A DNA stretch of 64,000 bases from Allobosea sp. UNC402CLCol (lineage in GTDB: Bacteria; Pseudomonadota; Alphaproteobacteria; Rhizobiales; Beijerinckiaceae): the NCBI RefSeq assembly GCF_000745475.1, contig NZ_JQJJ01000014.1:62001-126000 (forward strand), in the 5' to 3' direction. The notes under the pieces were generated by a model that saw only the letters and a program-made list of their open reading frames with translations, was not told the DNA's origin and made no database searches. Shown piece after piece: positions 53,197 through 62,367 of this stretch (positions within the stretch are counted from its first letter, which is position 1; the number at the start of each line of letters is the position of its first letter). The position numbers and the translations under genes are program-made.

Positions 53197-54498
53197 ATGT
53201 ACGACATCAGATGGATTCGCGAGAACGCCGCGGCGTTCGACAAGGGGCTTGAACGCAGAGGCCTGGCGCCGCTGTCGTCCTCGCTGCTCGAACTCGACGA
53301 TGTCCGCCGCTCGTCGATCGCCAAGGCGCAGGCCACGCAGGAGCGCCGCAATGCGCTCTCCAAGGAAATCGGCAAGGCGATGGGCGCGAAGGATGTCGCG
53401 CTCGCCGACAAGCTGAAGGCCGAGGTCGCGGCGCTGAAGGAAGAGCAGCCGACGCTGGAGGCGCAGGAGAAGGCCGCCAAGGAGGCTCTCGACGAGAAGC
53501 TCGCGGCGATCCCGAACACGCCCTTCGACGACGTGCCCGATGGCGCCGACGAGCACGGCAATGTCGTGCTGCATGTCCATGGCGTGAAACCGGAGGAACG
53601 CGGGCTTCTCAAGGGCGTGAACGATCCCAAGCAGCATTTCGAGCTGGGCGAGGCGCTCGGCCAGATGGATTTCGAGAAGGCGGCGAAGCTCTCGGGCGCG
53701 CGCTTCGTCGTGCTGGAGAAGCAGGTTGCGCGGCTGTCGCGGGCGATCGGGCAGTTCATGCTCGACACGCACACGGAGGAGCACGGTTATACGGAGGTCA
53801 ATCCGCCGCTGCTGGTCCGCGACGATGCGATGTTCGGGACGGCGCAGTTGCCGAAGTTCCGTGAGGATCAGTTCCGCGCTGGCGAGGAGCATTGGCTGAT
53901 CCCCACCGCCGAGGTGCCGCTGACCAATCTGGCAAGGGAATCAATCCTTTCCGAAGAGGAGCTGCCGCTTCGATTCACCGCGCTGACGCCTTGTTTCCGG
54001 TCGGAGGCTGGCTCCGCTGGGCGTGATACGCGCGGCATGCTGCGCCAGCACCAGTTCGAGAAGGTCGAGCTCGTTTCGATCACCACGCCCGAAAAATCGC
54101 GCGAGGAGCATGAGCGCATGCTCGCCTGCGCCGAGGCCGTGCTGAAGAAACTCGACCTGCATTATCGCGTGATGACCTTGTGCACCGGCGATATGGGCTT
54201 CGCCTCGCAGAAGACCTACGACATCGAGGTCTGGCTGCCCGGGCAGAAGACCTATCGCGAGATCTCGTCCTGCTCGGTCTGCGGCGATTTCCAGGCGCGG
54301 CGCATGAATGCGCGCTACAAGACCAAGGACGGCAAGGGCCCGTTCTTCGTGCACACCCTCAACGGCTCGGGCACGGCGGTCGGCCGCGCGCTGATCGCGG
54401 TGATGGAGAACTACCAGAATTCCGACGGCTCGATCACCGTGCCGGACGTGCTGGTGCCCTATATGCGCGGCGTGACGCGGATCGAGAAGGCAGCCTGA
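53197..54498 (+). CDS. serS: Seryl-tRNA synthetase
   Basis: 433 residues. An N-terminal antiparallel coiled coil (about 25-105, with many Lys/Glu/Ala residues such as [19 protein letters not shown]), then the class II core with [20 protein letters not shown] (motif 2) and the motif 3 region [20 protein letters not shown]. It charges tRNA-Ser and initiates selenocysteine formation where present. ATG 53197. surE begins one base after the stop. Confidence 0.96.
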   Translation: MYDIRWIRENAAAFDKGLERRGLAPLSSSLLELDDVRRSSIAKAQATQERRNALSKEIGKAMGAKDVALADKLKAEVAALKEEQPTLEAQEKAAKEALDEKLAAIPNTPFDDVPDGADEHGNVVLHVHGVKPEERGLLKGVNDPKQHFELGEALGQMDFEKAAKLSGARFVVLEKQVARLSRAIGQFMLDTHTEEHGYTEVNPPLLVRDDAMFGTAQLPKFREDQFRAGEEHWLIPTAEVPLTNLARESILSEEELPLRFTALTPCFRSEAGSAGRDTRGMLRQHQFEKVELVSITTPEKSREEHERMLACAEAVLKKLDLHYRVMTLCTGDMGFASQKTYDIEVWLPGQKTYREISSCSVCGDFQARRMNARYKTKDGKGPFFVHTLNGSGTAVGRALIAVMENYQNSDGSITVPDVLVPYMRGVTRIEKAA

Positions 54499-54499
54499 G

Positions 54500-55261
54500 A
54501 TGCGAATCCTCGTCACCAACGATGACGGCATCCATGCCGAGGGGCTGGAAGTGCTGGAGCGTATCGCGCATCAGCTCTCCGACGATGTCTGGGTCGTGGC
54601 GCCGGAGAGCGACCAGTCCGGCGTCGCCCATTCGCTGTCGCTGTCGAATCCGCTGAGGCTCCGTCAGATCAGCGAGAAGCGCTTCGCCGTGGCGGGCACG
54701 CCGACCGACTGCGTCATCATGGCGGTGCGCTCGGTCATGGCCGAGGTGCGGCCCGACCTCGTGCTCTCGGGCGTCAATCGCGGCTCGAACGTCGCCGAGG
54801 ACGTGACCTATTCCGGCACCATCGCCGCGGCGATGGAGGGCACGCTGCTCGGCATCCCCTCGATCGCGATCAGCCAGGCCTATACGCCGGGCGACCGCAA
54901 CAATATCCGCTGGGACTGCGCCGAGCATCATGCGCCGGGCATCATCCGCCGCCTGCTGGAGGAGGGGATTCCCGAGGGCGTGCTGTTCAACCTCAACTTC
55001 CCCAATGCGGGGCCCAGCGATGTGCAGGGCGTCTCCGTCACGGTGCAGGGCCGGCGCGACCAGGAACTGGTCAAGCTCGAGCCCCGTAAGGACGGGCGCG
55101 GCAATCCCTATTACTGGATCGCCTTCCAGCGCAGCCGCAAGGAGCCGGCCAACGGCACCGATCTGCGCGCCATGGCCGAGAACCGCATCTCTGTGACGCC
55201 GCTGGAACTCGACCTGACCCATGAGCCGACGCTGACGCGCTTCGCGCAGGTCTTCGCCTGA
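54500..55261 (+). CDS. surE: 5'/3'-nucleotidase SurE
   Basis: 253 residues. [19 protein letters not shown] carries the metal-binding Asp-Asp pair, then [39 protein letters not shown] and SIAISQ. SurE dephosphorylates nucleoside monophosphates and is linked to stress survival; here it is joined to serS (1-bp gap) and pcm (33-bp gap), the typical order. Confidence 0.95.
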   Translation: MRILVTNDDGIHAEGLEVLERIAHQLSDDVWVVAPESDQSGVAHSLSLSNPLRLRQISEKRFAVAGTPTDCVIMAVRSVMAEVRPDLVLSGVNRGSNVAEDVTYSGTIAAAMEGTLLGIPSIAISQAYTPGDRNNIRWDCAEHHAPGIIRRLLEEGIPEGVLFNLNFPNAGPSDVQGVSVTVQGRRDQELVKLEPRKDGRGNPYYWIAFQRSRKEPANGTDLRAMAENRISVTPLELDLTHEPTLTRFAQVFA

Positions 55262-55294
55262 GGCGATTGGGGAAGGCTGAGGGGAGGGGCGGAG

Positions 55295-55957
55295 ATGGGG
55301 GAGGAGGTGCCGGCCAGCGAGGGCGAGCGCACCGTCGCCTTTCTCCTGTCGCTCAGGGCGCGGGGTGTGCGCGATCTTGCGCTGCTGCGGGCGATGGAGC
55401 GCGTGCCGCGCGACCGCTTCGCGCCGGCCCGCTTCGCCGATCTCGCGCGGCAGGACGTCTCGGTGCCGCTGCCCTGCGGCCAGACGATGACGGCGCCGCA
55501 TACGGTCGCCAATCTGATCGGCGCGCTCGACCTGCAGGCAGGCGCGCGCGTGCTCGAGGTCGGAACCGGCTCGGGCTATGTCACGGCGCTTCTCGCCGCT
55601 CTTGGCGGCGAGGTCGTCTCGCTCGAGCGCTATCGCTCCCTGGCGCTGGCTGCGCATGAGCGCGTCTCCGGCAGCGGTTTCGGCAAAGTGGTGGATCTGC
55701 GCCACGCCGACGGCTTCCAGCCTGATCGCACGCTGGGCCAGTTCGACCGCATCCTCGTCAACGGCGTGACGCATTCCGTTCCGGAGGCCCTGCTGATGCG
55801 GCTTTCGCCCGGCGGCCGGCTGGTCGGGGCGCTCCGCGTCGAAGGCGTGGCGCGGCGCGTGGTGGTGACCCGCCTCAGTGACGGCCAGTTCGATTACGCG
55901 ACGGGGCCGATTCTGCGGCTGCCGCCGCTGATTCCGGGCCGCTCGCAGGCCCTTTGA
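55295..55957 (+). CDS. pcm: Protein-L-isoaspartate O-methyltransferase
   Basis: 220 residues. PCGQTMTAPHTVANLIGALD is the Pcm-specific block and VLEVGTGSGYVTALLAALG the SAM-binding loop; the C-terminal block has LLMRLSPGGRLVGAL. It methylates L-isoaspartyl residues for protein repair. Expected with surE. ATG 55295 follows a GGGGAGGGGCGGAG stretch. Length matches family norms. Confidence 0.9.
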   Translation: MGEEVPASEGERTVAFLLSLRARGVRDLALLRAMERVPRDRFAPARFADLARQDVSVPLPCGQTMTAPHTVANLIGALDLQAGARVLEVGTGSGYVTALLAALGGEVVSLERYRSLALAAHERVSGSGFGKVVDLRHADGFQPDRTLGQFDRILVNGVTHSVPEALLMRLSPGGRLVGALRVEGVARRVVVTRLSDGQFDYATGPILRLPPLIPGRSQAL

Positions 55958-56116
55958 CGGCTTTCCCGCCGGACCGGACAAACGCGCTGCACGTCGCGGC
56001 CACGCCGGCAAAAAATCGAAAAAGGTGAATCGGGACTCGCGAGAGAAACGCTTTCGTAACCTGAACGGGACTTTAATGGCCTTCATCGAGTTGCGTCGTT
56101 CGCGAGTACTCTGTCC

Positions 56117-57472
56117 ATGCGTAGCCAAGCCGGAACGGTCAAATCCCGTCTCCTTTGCCGTCTTTCGACGGTCTGTCTGCTTGCCCTCGGTGTCAGCGCC
56201 TGCTCGTCGGATACGCTGCGCTTCACCGAGACTCCCTTCGACAATCCGTTCAGGACGGCGCAGGCCGCGCCTGTGCGCGACCCGGTGACCACCGGTTCGA
56301 TCGGCTCCAGCTCCGGCGCTTTGCAGCCGGTGCCGTCTTCTCCGGTCGTGCGCTCGCAGTCGCTGCCGCCGCCGCAGGCCTCCGCCGCAATGCGGCCGGC
56401 GCCGGTCGCTCCGGTCGCGACCGCTCCGTCGGCGCAGCCTGTCGGGGGCAGTGCCGCTGGCTGGACCGCGCAGGGCGGCACGCCGATCGTGCTCGCCCAG
56501 GGCGAGACGCTGGACATGATCTCCTCCCGCTACGGCGTGCCGCGCGCGGCGCTGATCTCGGCGAACGGGCTGAGCAATGCCAATGTGGCGCCGGGCACCC
56601 GCCTGACGATCCCGATCTACAATGCCAGTGGAGCGGCTACGGCTGCGGCCGAGCCGGTCCGGCGTGCGGCTTCCCCCACGCCCGAGTCGCGCGGCTTCGT
56701 TCAGGGAGCGGCGCCGGTGCGCCAGGCTGCGACCGAGGTCCGCTCGCAGGCTCGTAGCGCCGCCGAGATCAAGCCGGTCGCCGAAGCCAGGACTGCGGCT
56801 GCTTCCAAGGCGGAGGCCGATGCGCAGGCGATGAAGGAATCGCGTGCCCGCTTCGCTGCCGAGGCCAAGGCCAAGGCGGAGGCCCGCAAGGCCGCCGTCG
56901 CCGAGGCCAAGCCTGCGGCAGCCCCGGCGCAGCTCCGCCAGCCCAAGGTTGCGACTCCGGCGGTCGAGTCGACGAAGCCCGTCGCCGTCGCCAGCGCTCC
57001 GGCGACCGAGAAGCTTGCACCGGCCGCGAAGGCCGAGCCCGCTCCCGAGCCCAAGACGACCGCCAGCCTGCCGAAGCAGGAGGCGGCGACGTCGAGCGCC
57101 GACAAGGCCGATTTCCGTTGGCCGGCCCGGGGCCGCGTCATCTCGGGCTTCAGCGGCAAGGGTGGCAATGAGGGCATCAACATCGCGGTGCCGGACGGCA
57201 CCCCGGTCAAGGCCGCCGAGGAGGGCACCGTCGCCTATGCCGGCAGCGAGCTGAAGGGCTATGGCAACCTGGTCCTGATCCGTCACCCCAACGGCTATGT
57301 CTCGGCCTATGCCCATAATGGCGAGCTCAAGGTGAAGCGCGGCGATACGGTCAAGCGGGGCCAGGTCGTCGCCAGCTCCGGCCAGACCGGCAACGTCTCG
57401 TCGCCGCAACTGCACTTCGAGCTGCGCAAGGGTTCGACCCCGGTCGATCCGACGCCTTATCTGAACAACTGA
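56117..57472 (+). CDS. LysM/M23 lipoprotein of the NlpD/DipM type
   Basis: 451 residues. Signal with lipobox (ALGVSAC, Cys29), then a Pro/Ala/Ser-rich part, a LysM domain (about 122-171, LAQGETLDMISSRYGVPRAA), an Ala/Lys/Glu-rich segment and a C-terminal M23 domain (about 336-451). In the M23 domain the zinc ligands are degenerate: the usual HxxxD appears as NEGINIAVP, and the second motif reads SAYAHNGEL. Such inactive LytM proteins activate cell-wall amidases at division. It is the standard neighbour of pcm/surE. A terminator follows. Confidence 0.9.
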   Translation: MRSQAGTVKSRLLCRLSTVCLLALGVSACSSDTLRFTETPFDNPFRTAQAAPVRDPVTTGSIGSSSGALQPVPSSPVVRSQSLPPPQASAAMRPAPVAPVATAPSAQPVGGSAAGWTAQGGTPIVLAQGETLDMISSRYGVPRAALISANGLSNANVAPGTRLTIPIYNASGAATAAAEPVRRAASPTPESRGFVQGAAPVRQAATEVRSQARSAAEIKPVAEARTAAASKAEADAQAMKESRARFAAEAKAKAEARKAAVAEAKPAAAPAQLRQPKVATPAVESTKPVAVASAPATEKLAPAAKAEPAPEPKTTASLPKQEAATSSADKADFRWPARGRVISGFSGKGGNEGINIAVPDGTPVKAAEEGTVAYAGSELKGYGNLVLIRHPNGYVSAYAHNGELKVKRGDTVKRGQVVASSGQTGNVSSPQLHFELRKGSTPVDPTPYLNN

Positions 57473-57540
57473 TCGAAGCTGCCCAAATCCGGCTTCAGCC
57501 TTCGATCGGTACCCGCGAGACCCCGCCGATCGAATACGGA

Positions 57541-57577
57541 ACGGGGCGCCTCCAGAAGAGGCGCCCCGTTTTGTTTG
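57541..57577 (+). terminator. Intrinsic terminator after the M23 lipoprotein gene
   Basis: ACGGGGCGCCTC (57541-57552) pairs exactly with GAGGCGCCCCGT (57558-57569) around CAGAA, followed by TTTGTTTGCTTTTT. Strong, ending the serS-surE-pcm-M23 transcription unit. Confidence 0.94.
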
Positions 57578-57591
57578 CTTTTTCGGATACC

Positions 57592-57682
57592 GTCATGCTC
57601 GCTCCTGTGGTGAGCATCCAGATCCTGAGCAGTGCGCTGCGTCGATGAAGACGTGGATGGTCGAGACAAGCCCGACCATGAC
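57592..57682. repeat. Intergenic palindromic repeat, family B, copy 3
   Basis: 91 bp after the terminator and before the convergent DUF815 gene. It has the left hairpin ATGCTCGCT-CCTGT-GGTGAGCAT and right hairpin ATGGTCGAG-ACAAG-CCCGACCAT, each with one or two substitutions relative to the copy at 53003. Termini GTCAT and ATGAC. Confidence 0.85.
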
Positions 57683-57691
57683 CTTCGCGCT

Positions 57692-58594
57692 TCACCCCTC
57701 CAGCTTCTTTCCGAGCCGGCCGGCAAGGTCCTGGATGTATTGCCAGGCGGTGCGGCCGGAGCGGGAGCCCCGCGTCGTCGCCCATTCGAGCGCGTCGCGG
57801 CGCAACTCCTCCGGGGCGACGGTGAACCCGAAATGAGCGACATAGCCGTCGATCATCGCGAGATATTCGTCCTGGCTGCATTTGTGGAAGCCGAGCCAGA
57901 GGCCGAAGCGGTCGGAGAGCGAGACCTTCTCCTCGATCGCCTCGCCGGGATTAATCGAGGTCGCGCGCTCATTGTCCATCATGTCGCGCGGCAGCAGGTG
58001 GCGGCGATTCGAGGTCGCGTAGAACACGACGTTCTCGGGCCGACCCTCGACGCCGCCATCGAGCGCTGCCTTGAGCGATTTGTAGGAGGTGTCGTCGCCG
58101 TCGAAGGACAGATCGTCGCAGAAGACGATGGCGCGGTGCGGATCGCTGCGGAGCTGGCTCATCAAGGCGGGCAGGCTCTCGATGTCCTCGCGGTGGATCT
58201 CGATCAGCTTCAGCGGCCGCTCGCTCTTGGCGAGATGCTGGTTGGTGTCGGCATGGACCGCCTTGACCAGCGAGGACTTACCCATGCCGCGCGCGCCCCA
58301 GAGCAGGACGTTGTTGGCGGGCAGGCCGCGGGCGAAGCGCTCGGTGTTCTCGGCCAGCGTGTCGCGGACGCGATCGACGCCGCGCAGCAGGGACAGAGCG
58401 ACGCGGTTGACCTTCGGCACCGGCATGAGCTCCGAGCCTGCCGCGTGCCAGACGAAGGCGTCCGCCGCCGCAAGGTCGATCGGCTTGCGCGGTTGAGGGG
58501 CGATGCGCTCCAGCGCGGAAGCGATCCGCAGCAGGGTCGCGAGCGTCTCGGTGGCGGTCTGGTCGATGGTTTTCTCGGTGGTCTTGTCGGTCAT
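57692..58594 (-). CDS. DUF815 family AAA+ ATPase
   Basis: 300 residues. Walker A GARGMGKSSLVKAVH, Walker B IVFCDDLSFDGDD (acidic pair), sensor-type FYATSNRRHLLPRD and the C-terminal lid with SDRFGLWLGFHKCSQDEYL. DUF815 ATPases are common next to yajC/pcm in alphaproteobacteria and have no firmly known role. A dyad lies about 40 bp upstream of its start. Divergent from yajC. Confidence 0.9.
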   Translation of the reverse strand: MTDKTTEKTIDQTATETLATLLRIASALERIAPQPRKPIDLAAADAFVWHAAGSELMPVPKVNRVALSLLRGVDRVRDTLAENTERFARGLPANNVLLWGARGMGKSSLVKAVHADTNQHLAKSERPLKLIEIHREDIESLPALMSQLRSDPHRAIVFCDDLSFDGDDTSYKSLKAALDGGVEGRPENVVFYATSNRRHLLPRDMMDNERATSINPGEAIEEKVSLSDRFGLWLGFHKCSQDEYLAMIDGYVAHFGFTVAPEELRRDALEWATTRGSRSGRTAWQYIQDLAGRLGKKLEG

Positions 58595-58629
58595 CTGGCA
58601 TGCGCCTTCATGGTTTGGCTGACAACCGT

Positions 58630-58649
58630 ACCGTACCGTCCGGTACGGT
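58630..58649. promoter_or_regulatory. Inverted repeat resembling a TetR-type operator
   Basis: ACCGTACC and GGTACGGT (58630-58637 and 58642-58649) face each other around GTCC; an extra CCGTA precedes. It lies 36 bp upstream of the DUF815 ATPase start. The style (8-bp arms, 4-bp centre) is seen for TetR-family operators, but no TetR gene is in the window. Could also be a promoter-region dyad of unknown use. Confidence 0.4.
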
Positions 58650-58754
58650 TGCGTGCCTAGCTAAACCGCGTTGTGCGATCTTGCGCAAGGGCATTGCGCG
58701 AATGGCGGCAAGCCCATAGGTGAGGAGCGCGCTCGCGCGAGTGGGCGTGTCCGA

Positions 58755-58782
58755 TTGATTTCACGGCATTGCTGGCTATAGT
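58755..58782 (+). promoter_or_regulatory. Candidate promoter of yajC-secDF
   Basis: TTGATT (58755-58760), a 16-bp spacer and TATAGT (58777-58782) precede yajC by about 100 bp in a region otherwise free of genes. The fit to the sigma-70 consensus is good (4/6 and 5/6). It would drive yajC and probably secD and secF. Confidence 0.55.
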
Positions 58783-58881
58783 CCGCGCGATTTTCCGGCC
58801 GGGCGATGCTTTTGTCGTGTCTTTTCGCGGCGTGTCTTGCGGCTTGGCGGCTCGTTGCCGTCGCACCAGAGGAGTGTTTTT

Positions 58882-59208
58882 GTGATCACCCCCGCTTTTG
58901 CCCAGTCGCTTGGAGCCGGCGGCGGCTCCGACATGCTGATTCAGCTGGTGCCGTTCCTTCTGATCTTCGTCATCATGTGGTTCCTGATCATCCGGCCGCA
59001 GCAGCGCCGGGCCAAGGCGCATCAGGAGATGATCAAGAACGTGCGTCGCGGCGATACGATCGTCACCTCCGGCGGGCTCGTCGCGAAGGTGTCGAAGGTC
59101 GTCGACGACGGCGAGGTCGAGGCCGAGATCGCCGAAGGCGTGCGGGTGCGCATCGTGCGCGGCATGATCCAGGACGTCCGCTCGAAGAGCGAGCCGGTCA
59201 AGAACTGA
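58882..59208 (+). CDS. yajC: Sec translocase accessory protein YajC
   Basis: 108 residues from GTG 58882, chosen for GAGGAG upstream. One membrane helix (LIQLVPFLLIFVIMWFLIIRP), then QQRRAKAHQEMIKNVRRGDTI and VTSGGLVAKVSKV, the YajC hallmark. It joins SecDF to the SecYEG channel. secD follows after 70 bp. Confidence 0.95.
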   Translation: MITPAFAQSLGAGGGSDMLIQLVPFLLIFVIMWFLIIRPQQRRAKAHQEMIKNVRRGDTIVTSGGLVAKVSKVVDDGEVEAEIAEGVRVRIVRGMIQDVRSKSEPVKN

Positions 59209-59278
59209 GGCGACGTCGCCCAAGACGACGACTGGCCTCCTCGTGAGGCCAGCCCCCACAACAAGGCTGTTCACGCAG

Positions 59279-60889
59279 ATGCTTCGTCTCCAGGCCCGCA
59301 AGGTCATTCTCGTCCTGCTCGTGCTGTTCTTCGGCTGCGGGCTCGCCGTGCCGAACCTGTTCTCGCCGGAGACGCGCAAGTCGATCGAGGAGAATGCCCC
59401 CTCCTGGATTCCGCGCTTCCTGCTGCCGACCCATGCGGTGGTGCTCGGCCTCGACCTGCAGGGCGGCTCGCACGTCCTGCTCGAGATCGACCGCGCCGAT
59501 CTGATCCGCAGCCAGGTAACGCAGTTGCGCGACGATACGCGCCGCATCCTGCGCGAGGAGCGCATCAGCCTCCAGGGCGGCATCCAGACGACGACGCGCG
59601 GCGTGCAGATGCGCATCCCCGATGCGGCCGAGCGCGCGCGTGTGCTGCCCAAGCTGCAAGAGCTTTCGCAGCCGGTCGGCACGCTCGGCGCCTTCGGCCC
59701 GTCTGGCAACCAGTCGATCGCGATCACCGAGCAGCCCGACGGACTGATCCAGCTCACCGTGACGGAAGCTGGCTCGAACGAGCGCATCCGCCGCGCCGTC
59801 GAGCAGGCGATGGAAGTGCTGCGCCGGCGCGTCGACGCGCTCGGCACGACCGAGCCGAACATCCAGCGCCAGGGCCTCGACCGCATCCTCGTCCAGGTGC
59901 CCGGCCTGCAGGATTCGCAGCGGCTGAAGGAAATCCTCGGCGACACCGCCAAGCTGGAGTTCCGCCTGCTGGGCGATGCCAACAGCACCGATGTCGACAT
60001 GCTGCCCTCGCAGGATTCGGGCGGCCAGCCCGTGCCGGTTCTGCGCCAGCCCGTCGTCGACGGCGCCGATCTCGTCGATGCGCAGCCCTCCTTCGATTCG
60101 CGCACCGGCCAGCCGATCGTGAATTTCCGCTTCAACATCCGCGGCGCGCAGCGCTTCGGCCAGATCACCACCGAAAATCTCGGCCGCCCGCTCGCCATCG
60201 TGCTCGACAACAAGGTGATCTCGTCGCCGGTCATCCAGTCGCCGATCACCGGCGGCTCGGGTCAGATCTCCGGCAACTTCACCGTCCAGCAGGTCAACAA
60301 CCTGGCGATCCTGCTGCGCGCCGGCGCGCTGCCGGCCAAGATGACCATCGTCGAGGAGCGCACCGTCGGCCCGGGCCTCGGCGCCGACTCGATCCATGCC
60401 GGCAAGCTCGCGACGCTGATCGCCGGCGTTCTCGTCGTGCTCTACATGCTCGGGACCTACGGCATCTTCGGGCTGATCGCGAGCGTCGCACTCTTCGTCC
60501 ATGTCTGCCTGATCTTCGGCCTGATGTCGCTGATCGGGGCGACGATGACGCTGCCCGGCATCGCCGGCATCGTGCTCACCATCGGCACGGCCGTCGATTC
60601 GAACGTGCTGATCTATGAACGCATGCGGGAGGAGGAGCATCAGGGCCGCAGCCTCGTCTCGGCGCTCGAGGCCGGCTTCCAGCGCGCCTTCGCGACGATC
60701 ATCGACTCGAACGTCACCATGCTGATCGCGGCCGTGGCGCTGTTCTCGCTCGGCTCCGGCCCGGTGCGCGGCTTCGCCGTGGTGTTCATCCTCGGCATCC
60801 TTACCACCGTCATCACGGCGGTGACGCTGACCCGGATGCTGATCGCCGTCTGGTATCGCTGGGCCAAGCCCAAGCACCTCCCGTTCTGA
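59279..60889 (+). CDS. secD: Protein translocase subunit SecD
   Basis: 536 residues. An N-terminal helix, LGLDLQGGSHVLLEIDR, a large periplasmic P1 domain and a C-terminal bundle of five helices of RND type, with GTAVDSNVLIYERMREE carrying the conserved Asp. Working with SecF it uses the proton gradient to pull proteins out. ATG 59279 is chosen. It is separate from secF, as usual outside a few groups. Confidence 0.96.
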   Translation: MLRLQARKVILVLLVLFFGCGLAVPNLFSPETRKSIEENAPSWIPRFLLPTHAVVLGLDLQGGSHVLLEIDRADLIRSQVTQLRDDTRRILREERISLQGGIQTTTRGVQMRIPDAAERARVLPKLQELSQPVGTLGAFGPSGNQSIAITEQPDGLIQLTVTEAGSNERIRRAVEQAMEVLRRRVDALGTTEPNIQRQGLDRILVQVPGLQDSQRLKEILGDTAKLEFRLLGDANSTDVDMLPSQDSGGQPVPVLRQPVVDGADLVDAQPSFDSRTGQPIVNFRFNIRGAQRFGQITTENLGRPLAIVLDNKVISSPVIQSPITGGSGQISGNFTVQQVNNLAILLRAGALPAKMTIVEERTVGPGLGADSIHAGKLATLIAGVLVVLYMLGTYGIFGLIASVALFVHVCLIFGLMSLIGATMTLPGIAGIVLTIGTAVDSNVLIYERMREEEHQGRSLVSALEAGFQRAFATIIDSNVTMLIAAVALFSLGSGPVRGFAVVFILGILTTVITAVTLTRMLIAVWYRWAKPKHLPF

Positions 60890-60916
60890 CGCAGCCCAAG
60901 CTCCAGGAGATTGGCC

Positions 60917-61870
60917 ATGCGCCTGCTTCGTATCGTTCCCGACAATACCCGCTTCAAATTCGTCTGGTTCCGCCGGTTCAGCTATCCGATCTCGGCCGCC
61001 TATTCGATTCTGGTGCTGGCGCTCTTCCTGACGGTCGGCCTGAATTTCGGCATCGACTTCAAGGGCGGCACCCTGATCGAGATGCAGGCCAAGAGCGGCA
61101 AGATCGAGATCGCGCAAGTGCGCCAGACCGCCAATGCCCTCGGCTTCGGCGAGGCGGAGGTGCAGGAGTTCGGCGACGGCACGGAATTGTCGATGCGCTT
61201 TCCGCTCCAGGCGGGCGGCGAGGCGGCGCAGCAGGGCGTGGTGACGAAGGCGCGCGACGCTTTCGCCTCGACCTATGAGTTCCGCCGCGTCGAGACGGTC
61301 GGGCCGCGGGTCTCGGGCGAGCTGGTTCAGGCCGGCGCGCTCGGCGTCGTGCTGGCGATCATGGGCGTGCTGATCTATCTCTGGTTCCGCTTCGAGATGC
61401 CGCTCGCCATTGGCGCGATCCTCGGCACGCTGCACGACATCGTGCTGACGATGGGCTTCTTCCTGATCACGCAGCTCGAATTCAACCTGACCTCGATCGC
61501 GGCGATCCTGACCATCGTCGGCTATTCGCTGAACGAGACGGTCGTGGTGTTCGACCGCACGCGCGAATTGCTGCGCCGCTACAAGACGATGCCGATCCCG
61601 GAGCTGCTCGACCTTTCGGTCAACTCGACCCTGTCGCGAACCGCGATGACGGCGACGACGACCTTCCTGTCGCTGCTCGCGCTCGTCATCTTCGGCGGCT
61701 CGGCGATCGAGGGCTTCGCGCTCGTCATGCTGTTCGGCGTCGTGGTCTGCACCTATTCGGCGATGTTCGTCTCGACGCCGGTGCTGCTCTACATGGACGT
61801 TCGCGGCCAGGGCCAGCGCGAGGAAGCCCGCGAGAAGACGCTCGCCGGCGCCAAGCCCAAGGCCGGCTGA
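60917..61870 (+). CDS. secF: Protein translocase subunit SecF
   Basis: 317 residues. NFGIDFKGGTLIEMQ is the family opening; a periplasmic domain and a bundle of helices follow with YSLNETVVVFDRTRE and RTAMTATTTFLSLLAL. AGGAG stands ahead of ATG 60917. 27 bp after secD, so co-transcribed. Next comes the Mth938-like gene 11 bp on. Confidence 0.96.
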   Translation: MRLLRIVPDNTRFKFVWFRRFSYPISAAYSILVLALFLTVGLNFGIDFKGGTLIEMQAKSGKIEIAQVRQTANALGFGEAEVQEFGDGTELSMRFPLQAGGEAAQQGVVTKARDAFASTYEFRRVETVGPRVSGELVQAGALGVVLAIMGVLIYLWFRFEMPLAIGAILGTLHDIVLTMGFFLITQLEFNLTSIAAILTIVGYSLNETVVVFDRTRELLRRYKTMPIPELLDLSVNSTLSRTAMTATTTFLSLLALVIFGGSAIEGFALVMLFGVVVCTYSAMFVSTPVLLYMDVRGQGQREEAREKTLAGAKPKAG

Positions 61871-61881
61871 GGCCGGCGGCC

Positions 61882-62259
61882 ATGGCACGCTTCGAGGGCT
61901 TCGTGCCGGGGCGCTGGGCGCTCGATGCGATCGGAGCCGGTGGCTTCCGTTTCGCCGAGATGAGCCACAAGGGCTCGATCATCGCGACGCCGGCCGGCAT
62001 CCGGCTCTGGCCGGTGACGCAATTCTCCGAGGTCACGCTCGACAGCCTCCAGCCGATTCTTGACGAGGCCGGGGCGATCGACTTCCTGATCATCGGCACC
62101 GGGCCGGACATCGCCTTCATTCCGCCGGCCTTGCGCGAGCCGCTGAAGCAGGCCGGCATCACCGTGGAAGGCATGGCGACCGGCGCCGCCGCGCGGACCT
62201 ATAATGTCCTCGTCGCCGAGGATCGCCGCGTCGCTGCGGCGCTGATCGCCATCCCCTGA
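61882..62259 (+). CDS. Mth938-like domain protein (NDUFAF3 homologue)
   Basis: 125 residues with the Mth938 (DUF498) fold: RFAEMSHKGSIIATPAGIR, then FLIIGTGPDIAFIPPALRE and VEGMATGAAARTYNVLVAE. The eukaryotic homologue NDUFAF3 takes part in mitochondrial complex I assembly. In alphaproteobacteria it often follows secF. Here ATG 61882 lies 11 bp after the secF stop, so one transcript. The bacterial function is not established; a membrane-complex assembly role is inferred. Confidence 0.9.
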   Translation: MARFEGFVPGRWALDAIGAGGFRFAEMSHKGSIIATPAGIRLWPVTQFSEVTLDSLQPILDEAGAIDFLIIGTGPDIAFIPPALREPLKQAGITVEGMATGAAARTYNVLVAEDRRVAAALIAIP

Positions 62260-62367
62260 GATCGCGGCACAGGCCGCGTCCGGCTGCGGCGTTTTGGCAG
62301 CCATGAATCGTGGGCGTAGCCCCCGCGGGGGCATTGGCCTAGACTGAGGACGAAAGCGAGGCCGGGT

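Noticed and set aside
54434..57415. A 993-residue open frame on the minus strand, and a similar one of 896 residues at 59198-61888
   Set aside because: Both lie antisense to surE/pcm/M23 and to secD/secF and have the Arg/Asp/His-rich composition of GC-rich antisense frames. No family motif is seen in them.
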